From positions 23,982 to 87,981 of the forward strand of contig NZ_QMJY01000010.1 in the NCBI RefSeq assembly GCF_003574395.1: a DNA stretch of 64,000 nucleotides, given 5' to 3'. The stretch is from Tabrizicola thermarum. Lineage in GTDB: Bacteria > Pseudomonadota > Alphaproteobacteria > Rhodobacterales > Rhodobacteraceae. The notes beneath the pieces are model-generated. The model had not been told where the DNA came from. It did no database searches and worked only from the letters and a program-made list of their open reading frames with translations. Positions 18,699 through 27,498 of this stretch are shown here, in pieces; within the stretch, counting starts at the first letter, position 1; each line of letters opens with the position of its first letter. Position numbers and translations under genes: made by a program.

Positions 18699-20297
18699 AT
18701 GGACGACAAGCACAGACAGCTTGACTGGATGGTGGCGCAGGCGCAGGCCGGGCGGATGACGCGGCGCGAGTTCGTCGGACGGACGACGGCGCTGGGTGTG
18801 TCGGCGGGGCTGGCCTCGGCGCTGTTCGGCAAGGCGGCCCGGGCGGAGGAGCCGAAAAAGGGCGGTGTGATCCGCCTGGGGATGCAGGGCGGGGAATCGA
18901 CGAACAGCCTGGACCCGGCGCTGGCGGCGTCCGAGGTGCCCTATCAGGTCAACATGACCTGGGGCGAGATGCTGTGCGACGTGAAGCCGGACGGCACCAT
19001 CGACCCCCGGATCGCCGAAGAGATCTCGTCCAGCCCGGATGCGAAGGAATGGAAGTTCAAGATCCAGAAGGGCGTGGAGTATCACAACGGCGCCACGGTC
19101 ACGGCCGAGGACGTGGTGGCGACGCTGAAACGGCACACCGACGAGAAGTCGCAGTCGGGGGCCCTGGGCATCGTGCAGGGCATCGCGGACATGAAGGCGG
19201 AGGGTGACATGGTCACGCTGACGCTGACTGCGGCCAACGCCGACCTGCCCTTCCTGATGGCGGACTATCACCTGATGATCCAGCCGGGCGGCGGCGTGGA
19301 CAATCCGGCCGCCGGGATCGGCGCGGGGCCCTATGCGGTGGTGGTGAACGAGCCGGGCGTCCGGCACACCTTCAAGAAGCACGCGAACTATTTCGATTCC
19401 ACCATCGGCCATGCCGACGAGGTCGAGATCCTGGTCATCAACGACAACACGGCGCGGACGGCGGCGTTGCAGTCGGGCCAGGTGCACATGATCAACCGGG
19501 TCGATCCGAAGATCGTGGAGCTGCTGAAGGGCGTGCCGGGCGTGCAGATCAAGGCCGTCGCGGGGCGCGGGCATTACGTCTTCATCATGCATTGCGACAA
19601 GGCGCCCTTCGACAACAACGACCTGCGGATGGCGCTGAAATATGCGATCAACCGGCAGGAGATGGTTGACAAGATCCTCGGCGGGCTGGGCAGCCGGGGC
19701 AACGACTTCCCGATCAACGCGGCCTATCCCCTGTTCGAGGATAAGTTCGAGCAGCGCGAATACGATGCGGCCAAGGCGGCGGAGTATTACAAGAAGTCCG
19801 GCCACGACGGCAGCCCGATCGTGCTGCGCACGGCTCCGGGCGCGTTTCCGGGGGCGGTCGATGCGGCCAACCTTTTCGCGGCATCCGCCAACGCGGCGGG
19901 CATCCCGCTGCAGGTGCAGCTGGAACCGGACGACGGCTACTGGTCGAACGTCTGGAACGTGCAGCCGTTCTGCGCCAGCTACTGGGGCGGGCGGCCGGTG
20001 CAGGACCAGATGTATTCCACCGCCTATCTGTCCACGGCGGAATGGAACGACACCAAGTTCAGGAACGCGCGGTTCGACGAGCTGCTGCTGGCCGCGCGCG
20101 GCGAGCTGGACGAGGCCAAGCGCAAGGGCATGTATACGGAAATGGCGCAGATCCTGCGCGACGAGGGCGGGCTGATCCTGCCGATGTTCAACGACTTCGT
20201 CTCGGGCGTCAGCGACAAGATCGGCGGCTGGGAGGACGACCCGAACGGCGAGCTGATGAACGGCCGCGCGCAGGTCCGCTGCTGGCTGAACGCCTGA
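18699..20297 (+). CDS. ABC transporter substrate-binding protein, peptide/opine/nickel family (SBP_bac_5)
   Basis: A 532-residue periplasmic binding protein of the DppA/OppA class. The N-terminus has a twin-arginine signal (MTRREFVGRTTALGVSAG) ending near KAARAEE, so export is probably by Tat. Family segments such as ESTNSLDPALAAS, GVEYHNGATVTAEDVVATL and LRMALKYAINRQEMV are clear. Length is usual. ATG at 18699 follows GGGAG. It sits 102 bp after the hydrolase and 10 bp before the first permease gene. A CCCC-GCAAC-GGGG mini hairpin precedes the start. Ligand unknown; peptides or acylated peptides are the best guess. Confidence 0.93.
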   Translation: MDDKHRQLDWMVAQAQAGRMTRREFVGRTTALGVSAGLASALFGKAARAEEPKKGGVIRLGMQGGESTNSLDPALAASEVPYQVNMTWGEMLCDVKPDGTIDPRIAEEISSSPDAKEWKFKIQKGVEYHNGATVTAEDVVATLKRHTDEKSQSGALGIVQGIADMKAEGDMVTLTLTAANADLPFLMADYHLMIQPGGGVDNPAAGIGAGPYAVVVNEPGVRHTFKKHANYFDSTIGHADEVEILVINDNTARTAALQSGQVHMINRVDPKIVELLKGVPGVQIKAVAGRGHYVFIMHCDKAPFDNNDLRMALKYAINRQEMVDKILGGLGSRGNDFPINAAYPLFEDKFEQREYDAAKAAEYYKKSGHDGSPIVLRTAPGAFPGAVDAANLFAASANAAGIPLQVQLEPDDGYWSNVWNVQPFCASYWGGRPVQDQMYSTAYLSTAEWNDTKFRNARFDELLLAARGELDEAKRKGMYTEMAQILRDEGGLILPMFNDFVSGVSDKIGGWEDDPNGELMNGRAQVRCWLNA

Positions 20298-20307
20298 GGC
20301 CCGCGCG

Positions 20308-21264
20308 GTGCATCCGATCCTGAAACTGGTGGTCCAGCGCATTGCGCTGGGCCTCCTCCTGCTCTTGGCGGTCTCGGCGGTGATCTTCCTGGGCGTCGAG
20401 GCGCTGCCGGGCGATACCGCGCAGGCGATCCTGGGCCAGCAGGCGACGCCCGAGGCGCTGGCCAACCTGCGCGAGAAGATGGGGCTGAACCAGCCGCCCC
20501 TGACCCGCTATTTCCAGTGGCTGGGCGGCATCCTGACCGGAGACCTGGGCAAGGCGCTGACCAATGGCGCGGATATCGCCACATCCATCGGGCAGCGGCT
20601 GGGCAACACGCTGTTCCTGGCCGGTTGCGCCGCCGTCATCGCCGTGCCGCTGGCGATCATCCTTGGCCTTGTCGCGGCGCGCTATGCCGGGAAATGGCCG
20701 GACAAGGTGATCTCGGGCATCACGCTGACCACGATCAGCCTGCCCGAGTTCGTCGCGGCCTATTTCGTGATCTACATCTTCACGCAGGCGATCCCGATCT
20801 TTCAGCCCGTGGCCATGGTCTTTCCGGGCATGAGCTTCTGGGCCAAGCTGCAGGCTGTCGCCCTGCCCGTGATCGTGCTGGTGCTGGTGGTCCTGGCCCA
20901 CATGATGCGGATGACGCGGGCGGCGATCCTGAACGTGATGCAGTCGGCCTATATCGAGACCGCAGAACTCAAGGGCCTGTCGCCGATGACGGTGATCTGG
21001 AAGCACGCCTTCCCCAACGCCATCGCGCCCGTGGTCAGCGTGGTCATGCTGAACCTGGCCTATCTGGTCGTCGGCGTCGTCGTGGTCGAGGTGGTCTTCG
21101 GCTACAACGCCCTGGGGCAATACCTTGTGGACCATGTGACCAAGCGCGACCTGCCGGTGGTGCAGGCGGTGGGGCTGATCTTTGCGGCCGTCTACATCTT
21201 TCTGAACATGGCGGCGGACATCATCGGCATCCTGGCCAATCCGCGTCTGAGGCATCCGAAATGA
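20308..21264 (+). CDS. ABC transporter permease, DppB-like
   Basis: A 318-residue inner-membrane permease with about six helices and the type-I importer EAA loop ETAELKGLSPMTVIWKHAFPNA that docks onto the ATPase. N-terminal VQRIALGLLLLLAVSAVIF followed by LPGDTAQAILG is the standard DppB signature. GTG start at 20308; its stop overlaps the next gene's ATG (ATGA), so translation is coupled. Works with the DppC-like partner and the fused ATPase. Confidence 0.94.
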   Translation: MHPILKLVVQRIALGLLLLLAVSAVIFLGVEALPGDTAQAILGQQATPEALANLREKMGLNQPPLTRYFQWLGGILTGDLGKALTNGADIATSIGQRLGNTLFLAGCAAVIAVPLAIILGLVAARYAGKWPDKVISGITLTTISLPEFVAAYFVIYIFTQAIPIFQPVAMVFPGMSFWAKLQAVALPVIVLVLVVLAHMMRMTRAAILNVMQSAYIETAELKGLSPMTVIWKHAFPNAIAPVVSVVMLNLAYLVVGVVVVEVVFGYNALGQYLVDHVTKRDLPVVQAVGLIFAAVYIFLNMAADIIGILANPRLRHPK

Positions 21265-22076
21265 GGATACCCCTGTCCGCCCTGATCGGGCTGATCCTGA
21301 CCGGGATCTTCCTGTTCGTCGCGATCTTCGCGCAATGGATCGCTCCCTATGCCATCAACGATGTCTCGGGCGGGCAATGGGAAGGCCCTTCGGCGAAGTT
21401 CTGGCTGGGCACCGACACCATCGGGCGCGACATCCTGAGCCGGCTGATCTACGGCGCGCAGATCACCATCTTCGTGGCGCTGGCCTCGTCGCTGCTGGCC
21501 TTCTCGCTGGGGGCCTTCCTGGGATTCCTGGCGGCGGTGAAGGGCGGCTGGATCGATCAGGTCCTGTCGCGGACCGTGGACCTGGTGATGGCGGTCCCCT
21601 CGCTGATCGTGGCGCTGGTCATGCTGTCGGTGCTGCCCTTGAACCTGACGGTGCTGATCCTGGTGATGGGCATCCTGGACAGCACCCGCGTCTTTCGCCT
21701 GTCCCGCGCCGTCGCCGCCGACATCGCGGTGATGGACTTTGTCGAGGCCGCCCGGCTGCGGGGCGAGAAAGGCATCTGGGTCATCTTCCGCGAGATCCTG
21801 CCCAACGCCCTGTCGCCGCTGGTCGCCGAATTCGGCCTGCGGTTCATCTTCGCGGTCCTGTTCATCTCGACCCTGTCCTTCCTGGGCCTTGGCATCCAGC
21901 CGCCGCTGGCCGACTGGGGCGGGATGGTGAAAGAGAACAAGGACGGGCTGATCTACGGCAAGTCGGCCGCCCTGCTGCCCGCAGCCGCCATCGCGGCGCT
22001 GGCGATCAGCGTCAACCTGGTCGCGGACTGGATCCTGACCCGGACCTCCAGCCTGAAAGGAGGGCGCGGTGGCTGA
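21261..22076 (+). CDS. ABC transporter permease, DppC-like
   Basis: A 271-residue second permease. The N-terminal region carries WLGTDTIGRDILSRLIYGAQ, the invariant DppC/OppC signature, and the EAA loop is VEAARLRGEKGIWVIFREILPNA. Starts at ATG 21261, inside the stop of the first permease gene (4-bp overlap), and its end overlaps the GTG start of the ATPase gene by 8 bp. Forms the heterodimeric membrane channel of the importer. Confidence 0.95.
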   Translation: MRIPLSALIGLILTGIFLFVAIFAQWIAPYAINDVSGGQWEGPSAKFWLGTDTIGRDILSRLIYGAQITIFVALASSLLAFSLGAFLGFLAAVKGGWIDQVLSRTVDLVMAVPSLIVALVMLSVLPLNLTVLILVMGILDSTRVFRLSRAVAADIAVMDFVEAARLRGEKGIWVIFREILPNALSPLVAEFGLRFIFAVLFISTLSFLGLGIQPPLADWGGMVKENKDGLIYGKSAALLPAAAIAALAISVNLVADWILTRTSSLKGGRGG

Positions 22077-23703
22077 GCCGTTGTTGCAGATCAGGGGCCT
22101 GGTGATCGAGGCGACGTCCTATCCGCCGGGCGAGCCGCCGAGGGAGGTCACGCTGGTCCATGGCGTGGACCTGACGCTTGAGCGCGGCAAGGTGCTGGGG
22201 CTGATCGGGGAATCGGGTGCGGGGAAATCCACCATCGGTCTTAGCGCCATGGCCTATGGCCGCGGCGGCGTGCGGCTGACCGCGGGCACGATCCACCTGA
22301 ACGGGCGTGAAATCCGGCTGGCCGATGCGAAGGCCCTGCGCAGCCTTCGGGGGCGCGAGGTGACTTACGTCTCGCAATCGGCGGCGGCGAGTTTCAACCC
22401 GGCCCGGCAGATCATGGAGCAGGTCATCGAGACCTGTCTGAGCCATGGGCTCTGCGGGAAGGCCGAGGCCGAGGCGCGCGCGGTGGGGCTGTTCCGCAAG
22501 CTGGGCCTGCCCAACCCCGAGACGATCGGGAACCGCTATCCGCATCAGGTCTCGGGCGGGCAGTTGCAGCGCTGCATGACGGCGATGGCGCTGTGTCCGA
22601 AGCCGGATCTGGTGATCTTCGACGAACCCACGACCGCGCTGGACGTGACGACGCAGATCGACGTGCTGGCGGCGATCAAGGAGGCGATCCGGGATACCGG
22701 GGTGGCGGCGCTGTACATCACGCATGACCTGGCCGTGGTGGCGCAGGTTGCCGACGAGATCATGGTGCTGCGCCACGGCCGGATGGTCGAACTGGGCGAG
22801 ACCGGGCAGATCATCCACGCCCCGCGCGAGGACTATACCCGGGCGCTGGTGTCGGTCCGCAGTCTGGAGCATCAGGAGAAGCCCCCTGCCCCGCCTGTCC
22901 TGCAGGTGCAGAACCTGACGGCGCGGTATCGGGGGACGAATTTCGATGTGCTGAAGAACGTCTCGCTGGACCTGCCCGTGGGGCAGACGCTGGCGGTGGT
23001 GGGGGAATCGGGCTCGGGCAAGTCGACGCTGGCCCGCGCGATCACCGGGCTGTTGCCGCCCACCCAGGGCCGGATCACCTTTGCCGGGCGGCAGTTGTCG
23101 GCGGACCTGAAAGGCCGGACCAAGGATGATCTGCGCGAGATCCAGATGATCTACCAGATGGCCGACACGGCGATGAACCCGCGCCAGACGGTCGGCACGA
23201 TCATCGGGCGGCCGCTGGAGTTCTACTTCGGCCTGCGCGGGGCCGAGAGGGACCGCCGGGTGCAGGAGCTTCTGGACCAGATCGAGATGGGCAAGGGCTT
23301 TGCCGACCGCTATCCGGCGGAGCTGTCGGGGGGGCAGAAGCAGCGGGTCTGCATCGCCCGCGCGCTGGCGGCGAAGCCACGGCTCATCATCTGCGACGAG
23401 GTGACAAGCGCGCTGGATCCGCTGGTGGCGGACGGAATCCTGAAGCTTCTGCTGGCGTTGCAGGCCGAGGCCGGGGTGGCCTATCTGTTCATCACCCATG
23501 ACCTGGCGACGGTGAAGGCGATTTCCGACAAGATCGCGGTGATGTTCAAGGGGGCGGTGGTGCGCTATGGGCAGAAGTCGGACGTGCTGACCCCTCCGTT
23601 CGACGATTACACCGACCTGCTCTTGAGTTCGGTGCCCGAGATGGAACAGGGCTGGCTGGAGCAGGTGATCGCGCACCGCCGGATGGAAAGCGCGGGGAAT
23701 TGA
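22069..23703 (+). CDS. Fused dipeptide ABC transporter ATPase (DppD-DppF type)
   Basis: A 544-residue cytoplasmic protein with two complete ABC cassettes in tandem. First: Walker A GESGAGKST, signature VSGGQLQRCM, Walker B LVIFDEPTTALD. Second: Walker A GESGSGKST, signature LSGGQKQRVCIARAL, Walker B LIICDEVTSALD. Each cassette is followed by the C-terminal oligopeptide-transporter extension (HAPREDYTRAL, TPPFDDYTDLL). The two ATPases are separate genes in many bacteria, so this is a fusion form. GTG start overlaps the DppC-like gene by 8 bp, and the last member of the operon core. Confidence 0.95.
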   Translation: MAEPLLQIRGLVIEATSYPPGEPPREVTLVHGVDLTLERGKVLGLIGESGAGKSTIGLSAMAYGRGGVRLTAGTIHLNGREIRLADAKALRSLRGREVTYVSQSAAASFNPARQIMEQVIETCLSHGLCGKAEAEARAVGLFRKLGLPNPETIGNRYPHQVSGGQLQRCMTAMALCPKPDLVIFDEPTTALDVTTQIDVLAAIKEAIRDTGVAALYITHDLAVVAQVADEIMVLRHGRMVELGETGQIIHAPREDYTRALVSVRSLEHQEKPPAPPVLQVQNLTARYRGTNFDVLKNVSLDLPVGQTLAVVGESGSGKSTLARAITGLLPPTQGRITFAGRQLSADLKGRTKDDLREIQMIYQMADTAMNPRQTVGTIIGRPLEFYFGLRGAERDRRVQELLDQIEMGKGFADRYPAELSGGQKQRVCIARALAAKPRLIICDEVTSALDPLVADGILKLLLALQAEAGVAYLFITHDLATVKAISDKIAVMFKGAVVRYGQKSDVLTPPFDDYTDLLLSSVPEMEQGWLEQVIAHRRMESAGN

Positions 23704-23710
23704 CGGCGGG

Positions 23711-23732
23711 GCGATTCCTTCGAAGAAATCGC
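23711..23732. repeat. Near-perfect palindrome with TTCGAA core
   Basis: A 22-bp inverted repeat centred on CTTCGAAG with outer arms GCGATT/AATCGC and one mismatch, eight bases after the ABC ATPase stop codon. It shares its core with the element inside soeA (51886-51947). Possibly a repetitive extragenic palindrome acting at mRNA 3' ends. Confidence 0.6.
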
Positions 23733-23768
23733 GGCGTGCGTCAGGGAGTTGCGGGGCGGACTTAACAT

Positions 23769-24602
23769 ATGACCAAGATTCTTCTGATCATCCTGGACGG
23801 GGTGCCTTACCGCAACTGGCGGCGGCTGTTCGGCAACCTCGAAGGCTGGGTCGAACAGGGCGAGGCGCGCGTCCGGCGGATGCGGTCGGTGCTGCCCTCG
23901 ACCTCGGCCTCGTGCTATGCCTCGATCCACACGGGCCTGCCGCCGCAGGTGCACCGGATCTGGGACAATGCCGACATCCGGCGGCTGGAATTCCCCGATG
24001 TGTTCAGCGAGCTGACGAAGGCAGGCCGCAGGACCGGGGCGGTGACGCACAGCTACTGGTCGGAGTTCTTCAACCGCGCGCCCTTCGACGTGGTCCGCGA
24101 CATCGAATATGATGAACCCGAGGGGCCGATCACTCATGGCCGGTTCCACACCATGCACGGCTATGGGCACGCGAACCAGATGACGCCGTCGGACTATGAC
24201 CTTTTCGGCACGCTGACCCGCCTTTGCGAGGTCAAGGGCATCGACTATGGCATCCTGCACAGCTGCACGCTGGACAGCATGGGGCACCGCTTTTTCCACG
24301 ACTGCGCCGAGATGGACCATGCCTGCGCCCATCTCGATGCGATCCTGGCGCCATGGATCCATCGCTGGCGGCAGAACGGCTATGAGGTGATCGTCACCGC
24401 CGACCACGGTCAGGACGCGCGGGGGCATCATGGCGGCACGGGCGAGGATCAGCGCGACTTTGCGTTTTACTACTTTGGAACCAGCAGCTTGCCGCCCGAA
24501 GATCAGATTCTGGATCAACTGGCGCTGGCGCCGTCGATCCTGACCCGGATGGGGGTTCCCGTGCCGGCCACGATGAAAGCCGCGCCCTTCCTGATCCGAT
24601 AG
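23769..24602 (+). CDS. Alkaline phosphatase superfamily protein (nucleotide pyrophosphatase/phosphodiesterase-like)
   Basis: A 277-residue cytosolic metalloenzyme of the alkaline-phosphatase fold. Metal and catalytic elements are in the expected order: Asp in LLIILDGVPY, the nucleophile region STSASCYASIHTG, HSCTLDSMGH, TADHGQDARGHHGG. No signal peptide. Relatives cleave phosphodiesters or phosphonates or act as mutases. It lies 65 bp after the peptide importer on the same strand and could process a phosphorylated solute, but this is inference. The substrate is not known. Confidence 0.85.
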   Translation: MTKILLIILDGVPYRNWRRLFGNLEGWVEQGEARVRRMRSVLPSTSASCYASIHTGLPPQVHRIWDNADIRRLEFPDVFSELTKAGRRTGAVTHSYWSEFFNRAPFDVVRDIEYDEPEGPITHGRFHTMHGYGHANQMTPSDYDLFGTLTRLCEVKGIDYGILHSCTLDSMGHRFFHDCAEMDHACAHLDAILAPWIHRWRQNGYEVIVTADHGQDARGHHGGTGEDQRDFAFYYFGTSSLPPEDQILDQLALAPSILTRMGVPVPATMKAAPFLIR

Positions 24603-24932
24603 GACGCGCCGGAGGAGGGCCTGTTTCCAGGCCGGACCCAGCGACTTTCGCGTCCGGGATGGGCAGGCCAGATGGCTTGCCCGGCTGCCGTGACCGTTCA
24701 TCTGGCCGGTGACGCCGGTGCGTTCGACGCTGGCAAGGCGGCAATCGGACGTGCGAACAGGCGCAGGAATGGGGCCAGCTTGTCAGGCCTGCGTGGGTTC
24801 CGCGCGACAGCGGCGCAAGAACGCGACCACCATCGCGCAACCGGAAGGCAACAACCGGCGGTTTTGGGCGGACGTTTCGAGGCTGGGCGGTTGAAAGCTG
24901 CCTTTGGCCTGTGCCACGTTAACGCTTGAGGT
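24603..24932. other. 330-bp intergenic region before the BTAD regulator
   Basis: Holds the hairpin at 24661-24682. An open frame of 85 codons (24672-24929) runs up to three bases before the regulator, but its arginine/alanine/glycine-rich content looks like random GC-rich sequence. Two AT-richer spots (24881-24900 and 24915-24925) could hold the regulator's promoter; no clear -35/-10 pair is visible. Confidence 0.4.
24661..24682 (+). terminator. Hairpin downstream of the phosphatase-like gene
   Basis: GGGCAGGCC-AGAT-GGCTTGCCC forms a nine-pair stem (one G-T pair) with a four-base loop, 58 bases after the stop codon. No T-run follows, so termination is only possible, not certain. Confidence 0.4.
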
Positions 24933-26963
24933 ATGGGGGCCTCCGGCATGTTCCGGTTTCAAGTCGATCTTCTGGGATCCTGCCGGGTCGTCCGCATCGC
25001 TTCGGGCGAGGAGGTGGCCTTCAAGACCCGCAAGGCGCGCTGCCTGCTGGGCCTGTTGCTGCTGAGCCCGGGCTGCCGGATGAACCGGGAGCAGCTGGCC
25101 TCGCTGTTGTGGGACCCCGCCCCCGAGGCGCTGGCGCGGTCGAGCCTGCGGCAGGCGCTGCGCGAGTTGAAGGAGGTCCTTGGGCCGAACGGCGAGGATG
25201 TGGTCGAGGCAGACCGCTTTTCGGTGGGCCTGAAGGGCACGGCCTTCGATCTGGACGTGCGGCGGTTCCGCGACTTGATTGCCGCTTCGGCGCAGGACCA
25301 GAGCGCGCTTCTGGCGGCGGCGGCGCTGTGGCAGGGCGAGCTGTTCGGCCCGGCCCAGCCCAGCGCCCCGGTCTTCGAGGCCTGGTTGCAGATCGAGCGG
25401 TCGCAACTGCGGTCGGTGCTGACCACGGCGCTGGCCGATCAGCTGGAAAAGCTGATCGCCACGGGGGTTTTCACGGACACGCGGGTTGCCGAAGAGCTGG
25501 TCCGCATCGAGCCGAGCCATGAATTGGCGCATCAGTTCATCATGCGCTTTCACGCGCAGAGGGGCGACCAGTCGGCGGCGCTGCGGCAGTATGCGATGCT
25601 GGAGCAGGCGCTGGCCGACGAGCTGGACAGCGAGCCGAGCGAGGCGTCGAACGAGCTTCTGGTCGCGATCAAGAGCGGCGAAATATCGTTGCAGCGCGCG
25701 CCCGCGATGGCGTCGGCCCCTGCCCCGGCCCGAACGCGCAGCGGACCGCCACGGATCACCATTCGCCCGCCGCTGACGCGCTATGTCGACAGCAGCAAGG
25801 ATTACCTGGGCGAGGGCTTTGCCTTTCTGGCCAAGTCCTGCCTGTCGCGCTTTCGCTGCTGGATCGTGATCCCCTGGCCGTCCAGCGGGTTCGACTCGAC
25901 CACGGCGGTGGATTTCACCGCAGTCGGTCAGGTGATCGACGCGGATTATGCGGTGGACTGCGTGCTGGACTGGCGCACCGGCGAGGGCAAGCTGTTCGTG
26001 ACGCTGATCGACTGCCGCGACGGCAGCGAGGTCTGGTCGGCGCTCTACCCGGTGGCGGAGACCGAGTTGCAGGAGGTCAGCTCTTCGGTCGCGGGGGCGG
26101 TGGCGGCGCATCTCGCCAGCCAGGTCAACCACAGCACGCTTTTGCGTCACGCCCGCAGCACCCCGGGCAATCCGGTGGCCTATGACCTTTGGCTGAAGGG
26201 TCATCAGCTGTCGCGGCTGTGGACGGCCGAAGCCGATGCCGAGGCCGAGGAGATGTTCCTGAAAGCGATCGAGCTGGACCCCGGTCTTGCGGGCAGCCAT
26301 GCGAGCCTGGCGCAGATCCTGTGCAGCCGGAGCCTGGTGCGACCGGGCTATCCGGGGCGCAAGGCCGATTGCGCGGCGGCCTTCCGTCATGCACGCGAGG
26401 CGATCGCGCTGGACCCCTACGATCCGCGCTGCCACATCAGCATGGCCTGGAACTGGCTGATCGCCAAATCGGCCGAGCGGGCGAACACCCATTTCCGGAT
26501 GGCGGTGGACCTGAACCCGAACGATGCCGAGGCGCTGATCGCCGCCGCCTGCGGCCTGGCGTTCCTGGGGCACATCGAGGACGCCAAGGGTCTGGCCGCG
26601 AAGGCGGTGCAGATGAACCCGGTCTATCCCGAGTATTACACCGACTATCTGTCCGCGATCCAGTTTCTGGACGGCGATTATGCGGCCACGATCGAGACGG
26701 TGGAGAAATGCTATGAGGGCTTCCCGGACCGCGCCGCCCTGGCTGCGGCCGCCTGGGCCCTGCAAGGCAACATCGAAAAGGCCGAGGCGGTCTATCGCTA
26801 TTTCGCCGAGCTGACGGAATCGAAATGGGAAGGCGCAGGGCGCGCGGACGACAACGACCTGGAAGGATGGATCATGGACGTCCTGCCGATCCACTGGCCG
26901 AAGGGTCGCCAGAGCCTGCTGAAGGGTCTGCGGCTTGCCCGCCAGATGGCCGAGCAAGCCTGA
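24933..26963 (+). CDS. BTAD (SARP-type) transcriptional regulator with TPR repeats
   Basis: A 676-residue cytoplasmic protein. N-terminal winged-helix DNA-binding domain (about residues 8-100, LLGLLLLSPGCRMNREQLAS, RSSLRQALRELKEVL) followed by a bacterial transcriptional activation domain (about 105-240, WQGELFGP, FHAQRGDQSAALRQY). After a linker comes a TolB-like region (about 280-390) seen in adenylate-cyclase-type regulators, then TPR units (AEEMFLKAIELDPGLAGSHASL, HFRMAVDLNPNDAEALIAA, KAVQMNPVYPEYY). It probably activates nearby genes in response to a protein or ligand sensed by the TPRs. Alternative start Met at 24948. It converges on the 125-residue gene with a 12-bp gap. Confidence 0.85.
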   Translation: MGASGMFRFQVDLLGSCRVVRIASGEEVAFKTRKARCLLGLLLLSPGCRMNREQLASLLWDPAPEALARSSLRQALRELKEVLGPNGEDVVEADRFSVGLKGTAFDLDVRRFRDLIAASAQDQSALLAAAALWQGELFGPAQPSAPVFEAWLQIERSQLRSVLTTALADQLEKLIATGVFTDTRVAEELVRIEPSHELAHQFIMRFHAQRGDQSAALRQYAMLEQALADELDSEPSEASNELLVAIKSGEISLQRAPAMASAPAPARTRSGPPRITIRPPLTRYVDSSKDYLGEGFAFLAKSCLSRFRCWIVIPWPSSGFDSTTAVDFTAVGQVIDADYAVDCVLDWRTGEGKLFVTLIDCRDGSEVWSALYPVAETELQEVSSSVAGAVAAHLASQVNHSTLLRHARSTPGNPVAYDLWLKGHQLSRLWTAEADAEAEEMFLKAIELDPGLAGSHASLAQILCSRSLVRPGYPGRKADCAAAFRHAREAIALDPYDPRCHISMAWNWLIAKSAERANTHFRMAVDLNPNDAEALIAAACGLAFLGHIEDAKGLAAKAVQMNPVYPEYYTDYLSAIQFLDGDYAATIETVEKCYEGFPDRAALAAAAWALQGNIEKAEAVYRYFAELTESKWEGAGRADDNDLEGWIMDVLPIHWPKGRQSLLKGLRLARQMAEQA

Positions 26964-26975
26964 TCCGGGCCCTGC

Positions 26976-27353
26976 CTACCGGCACTTGCGCATGAAGTAG
27001 CGCGCCAGCACCACCCTGGAGCGGACCTTGTCGGTGTTGCCGTAGGTGGCTTCGTCCTTGACCTTGAAGGTCTTCAGATCGCCCGCCCAGGGCACCCTCA
27101 CATGCATCCGGTTCGGCGTGTCATAGACCGGCACGATCTCGATGCTGTCCGGGATCTCGCCGTTCGGGCCGGCCCCCGGGCCTTCGTAGCGATAGCCGTT
27201 GTCGAAGAGCCATTTGCGGGTGTCGTCGTTGAACTTCTTCCATTCCGAATTCGGCGTGTCGCGGAAGGCGCTCTTGCTGACGCGGATGATCGCCTCGCCC
27301 GTCGCTTCCTGATCGGCAATTGCGTCGCTTTTCAGTGTGAAGAACCCTGCCAT
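26976..27353 (-). CDS. Orphan 125-residue protein next to YcaO
   Basis: I do not recognise this protein. It is soluble, rich in Lys, Asp, Asn and Thr compared with its alanine-rich neighbours, with no signal peptide or membrane segment. A central NGYRYEGPGAGPNGEIPDS stretch is followed by a predicted beta-rich half; the only cysteine is the second-last residue (YFMRKCR). ATG 27353 follows GGGAGAGGGAG, a good ribosome site; an upstream extension of the frame to 27803 runs antisense to ycaO and was rejected. It is divergent from the YcaO gene and shares a 145-bp control region with it, so it might be a substrate, partner or precursor of the YcaO enzyme. That is inference. Confidence 0.7.
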   Translation of the reverse strand: MAGFFTLKSDAIADQEATGEAIIRVSKSAFRDTPNSEWKKFNDDTRKWLFDNGYRYEGPGAGPNGEIPDSIEIVPVYDTPNRMHVRVPWAGDLKTFKVKDEATYGNTDKVRSRVVLARYFMRKCR

Positions 27354-27498
27354 TGCTGTCTCCCTCTCCCGTATCGGGCTGCTTGTTGACGATTGCCTTG
27401 ACCCACTCTTCCGACGGGTCGTGATGCCAGCGTGAAATGGGCCGAGGGTTTCTGATTCCGGCCTTGAACCTTGTCGGCATCCTGCCTTGAATGGCGGC

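Noticed and set aside
24672..24929. 85-codon frame ending just before the BTAD regulator
   Set aside because: Considered as a precursor peptide or leader gene, but composition is random-like, no strong ribosome site (GGGCAGG only) and no hydrophobic or repeat pattern.
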